Source of the DNA: an uncultured Acidobacteriota bacterium
Lineage (GTDB): Bacteria > Acidobacteriota > Blastocatellia > RBC074
Direction: 5' to 3'
DNA length: 42,761 nt
Assembly: GCA_902825875.1 (NCBI GenBank)
Contig: CADECP010000039.1
Span: 1-42,761 of the forward strand
Under the pieces are notes generated by a model. The model was not told the origin of the DNA. It saw only the letters and a list, made by a program, of their open reading frames with translations, and searched no databases. Of the stretch, positions 42,657-42,761 are shown one piece after another (the stretch's first letter is position 1; every line of letters begins with the position of its first letter). The position numbers and the translations under genes are program-made.

Positions 42657-42761
42657 GTTGTGCTGCTCTCGCTGAAAATGTGTTCGCTAGTGTGAGTGTA
42701 GTTCTGTGTGAAGGCCAGACGAAAAACTAATAACCAGTTTCAAACGGCTTCATGAGGGTGT

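Overview
The window is a chromosomal stretch of a Gram-negative bacterium, most likely Acidobacteriota (Blastocatellia-like). This placement is an inference from gene content: a DUF1592/DUF1552 secreted pair, a giant sortilin-type BNR protein, a di-haem peroxidase fused to a beta-helix, a TPR-secretin-cohesin fusion and several families of intergenic palindromes. Planctomycetes or Verrucomicrobia share some of these traits and are not excluded.

Left arm (1-12.2 kb, all minus strand). It opens with a truncated NB-ARC/TPR (NLR-like STAND) ATPase. Upstream of it is a small helical protein whose C-terminal 17-residue motif closely matches the ATPase N-terminus, which suggests a two-gene NLR/effector pair signalling through a homotypic, amyloid-like motif. 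This is the strongest candidate for an unusual system here. Next come a 1116-aa BNR/sortilin-like protein translationally coupled to a stand-alone C39-like cysteine peptidase and a small partner protein, a secreted two-domain VOC protein, a two-gene type II restriction-modification system, a secreted S9-like alpha/beta hydrolase and an orphan membrane histidine kinase.

Middle (12.6-25.1 kb, mostly plus strand). This part encodes exported or envelope proteins: a CMD-family protein, the peroxidase-beta-helix fusion, a GH140-like DUF4038 glycosidase, a DUF1801 protein, a periplasmic histidine phosphatase, the DUF1592 and DUF1552 pair, a secreted DinB-like protein and a secreted ankyrin protein. 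A 480-bp element with perfect 16-bp terminal inverted repeats and a truncated transposase lies at 17.4-17.9 kb.

Right-centre (25.1-33.7 kb, mixed strands). It holds tRNA-Cys(GCA), a BaiN-like flavoprotein, an EF-P paralogue of the YeiP/EfpL type, a Gfo/Idh/MocA oxidoreductase, a YceH-like protein, a small VOC protein, a NYN nuclease with a cold-shock-like C-terminus, MtnA, an orphan anti-sigma-like protein and a lipoprotein cytochrome c.

Right arm (33.9-42.7 kb, minus strand). This is a compact type IV pilus/type II secretion operon, in transcription order PilC/GspF, PilB/GspE, secretin, three paralogous GspG-like pseudopilins and a PilM/GspL-like protein.

Intergenic DNA is rich in palindromic repeats: three copies of one long inverted repeat (1.55, 21.63 and 30.65 kb), a 3 x 56-bp array with an inverted fourth copy (27.2-27.5 kb) and several single hairpins.
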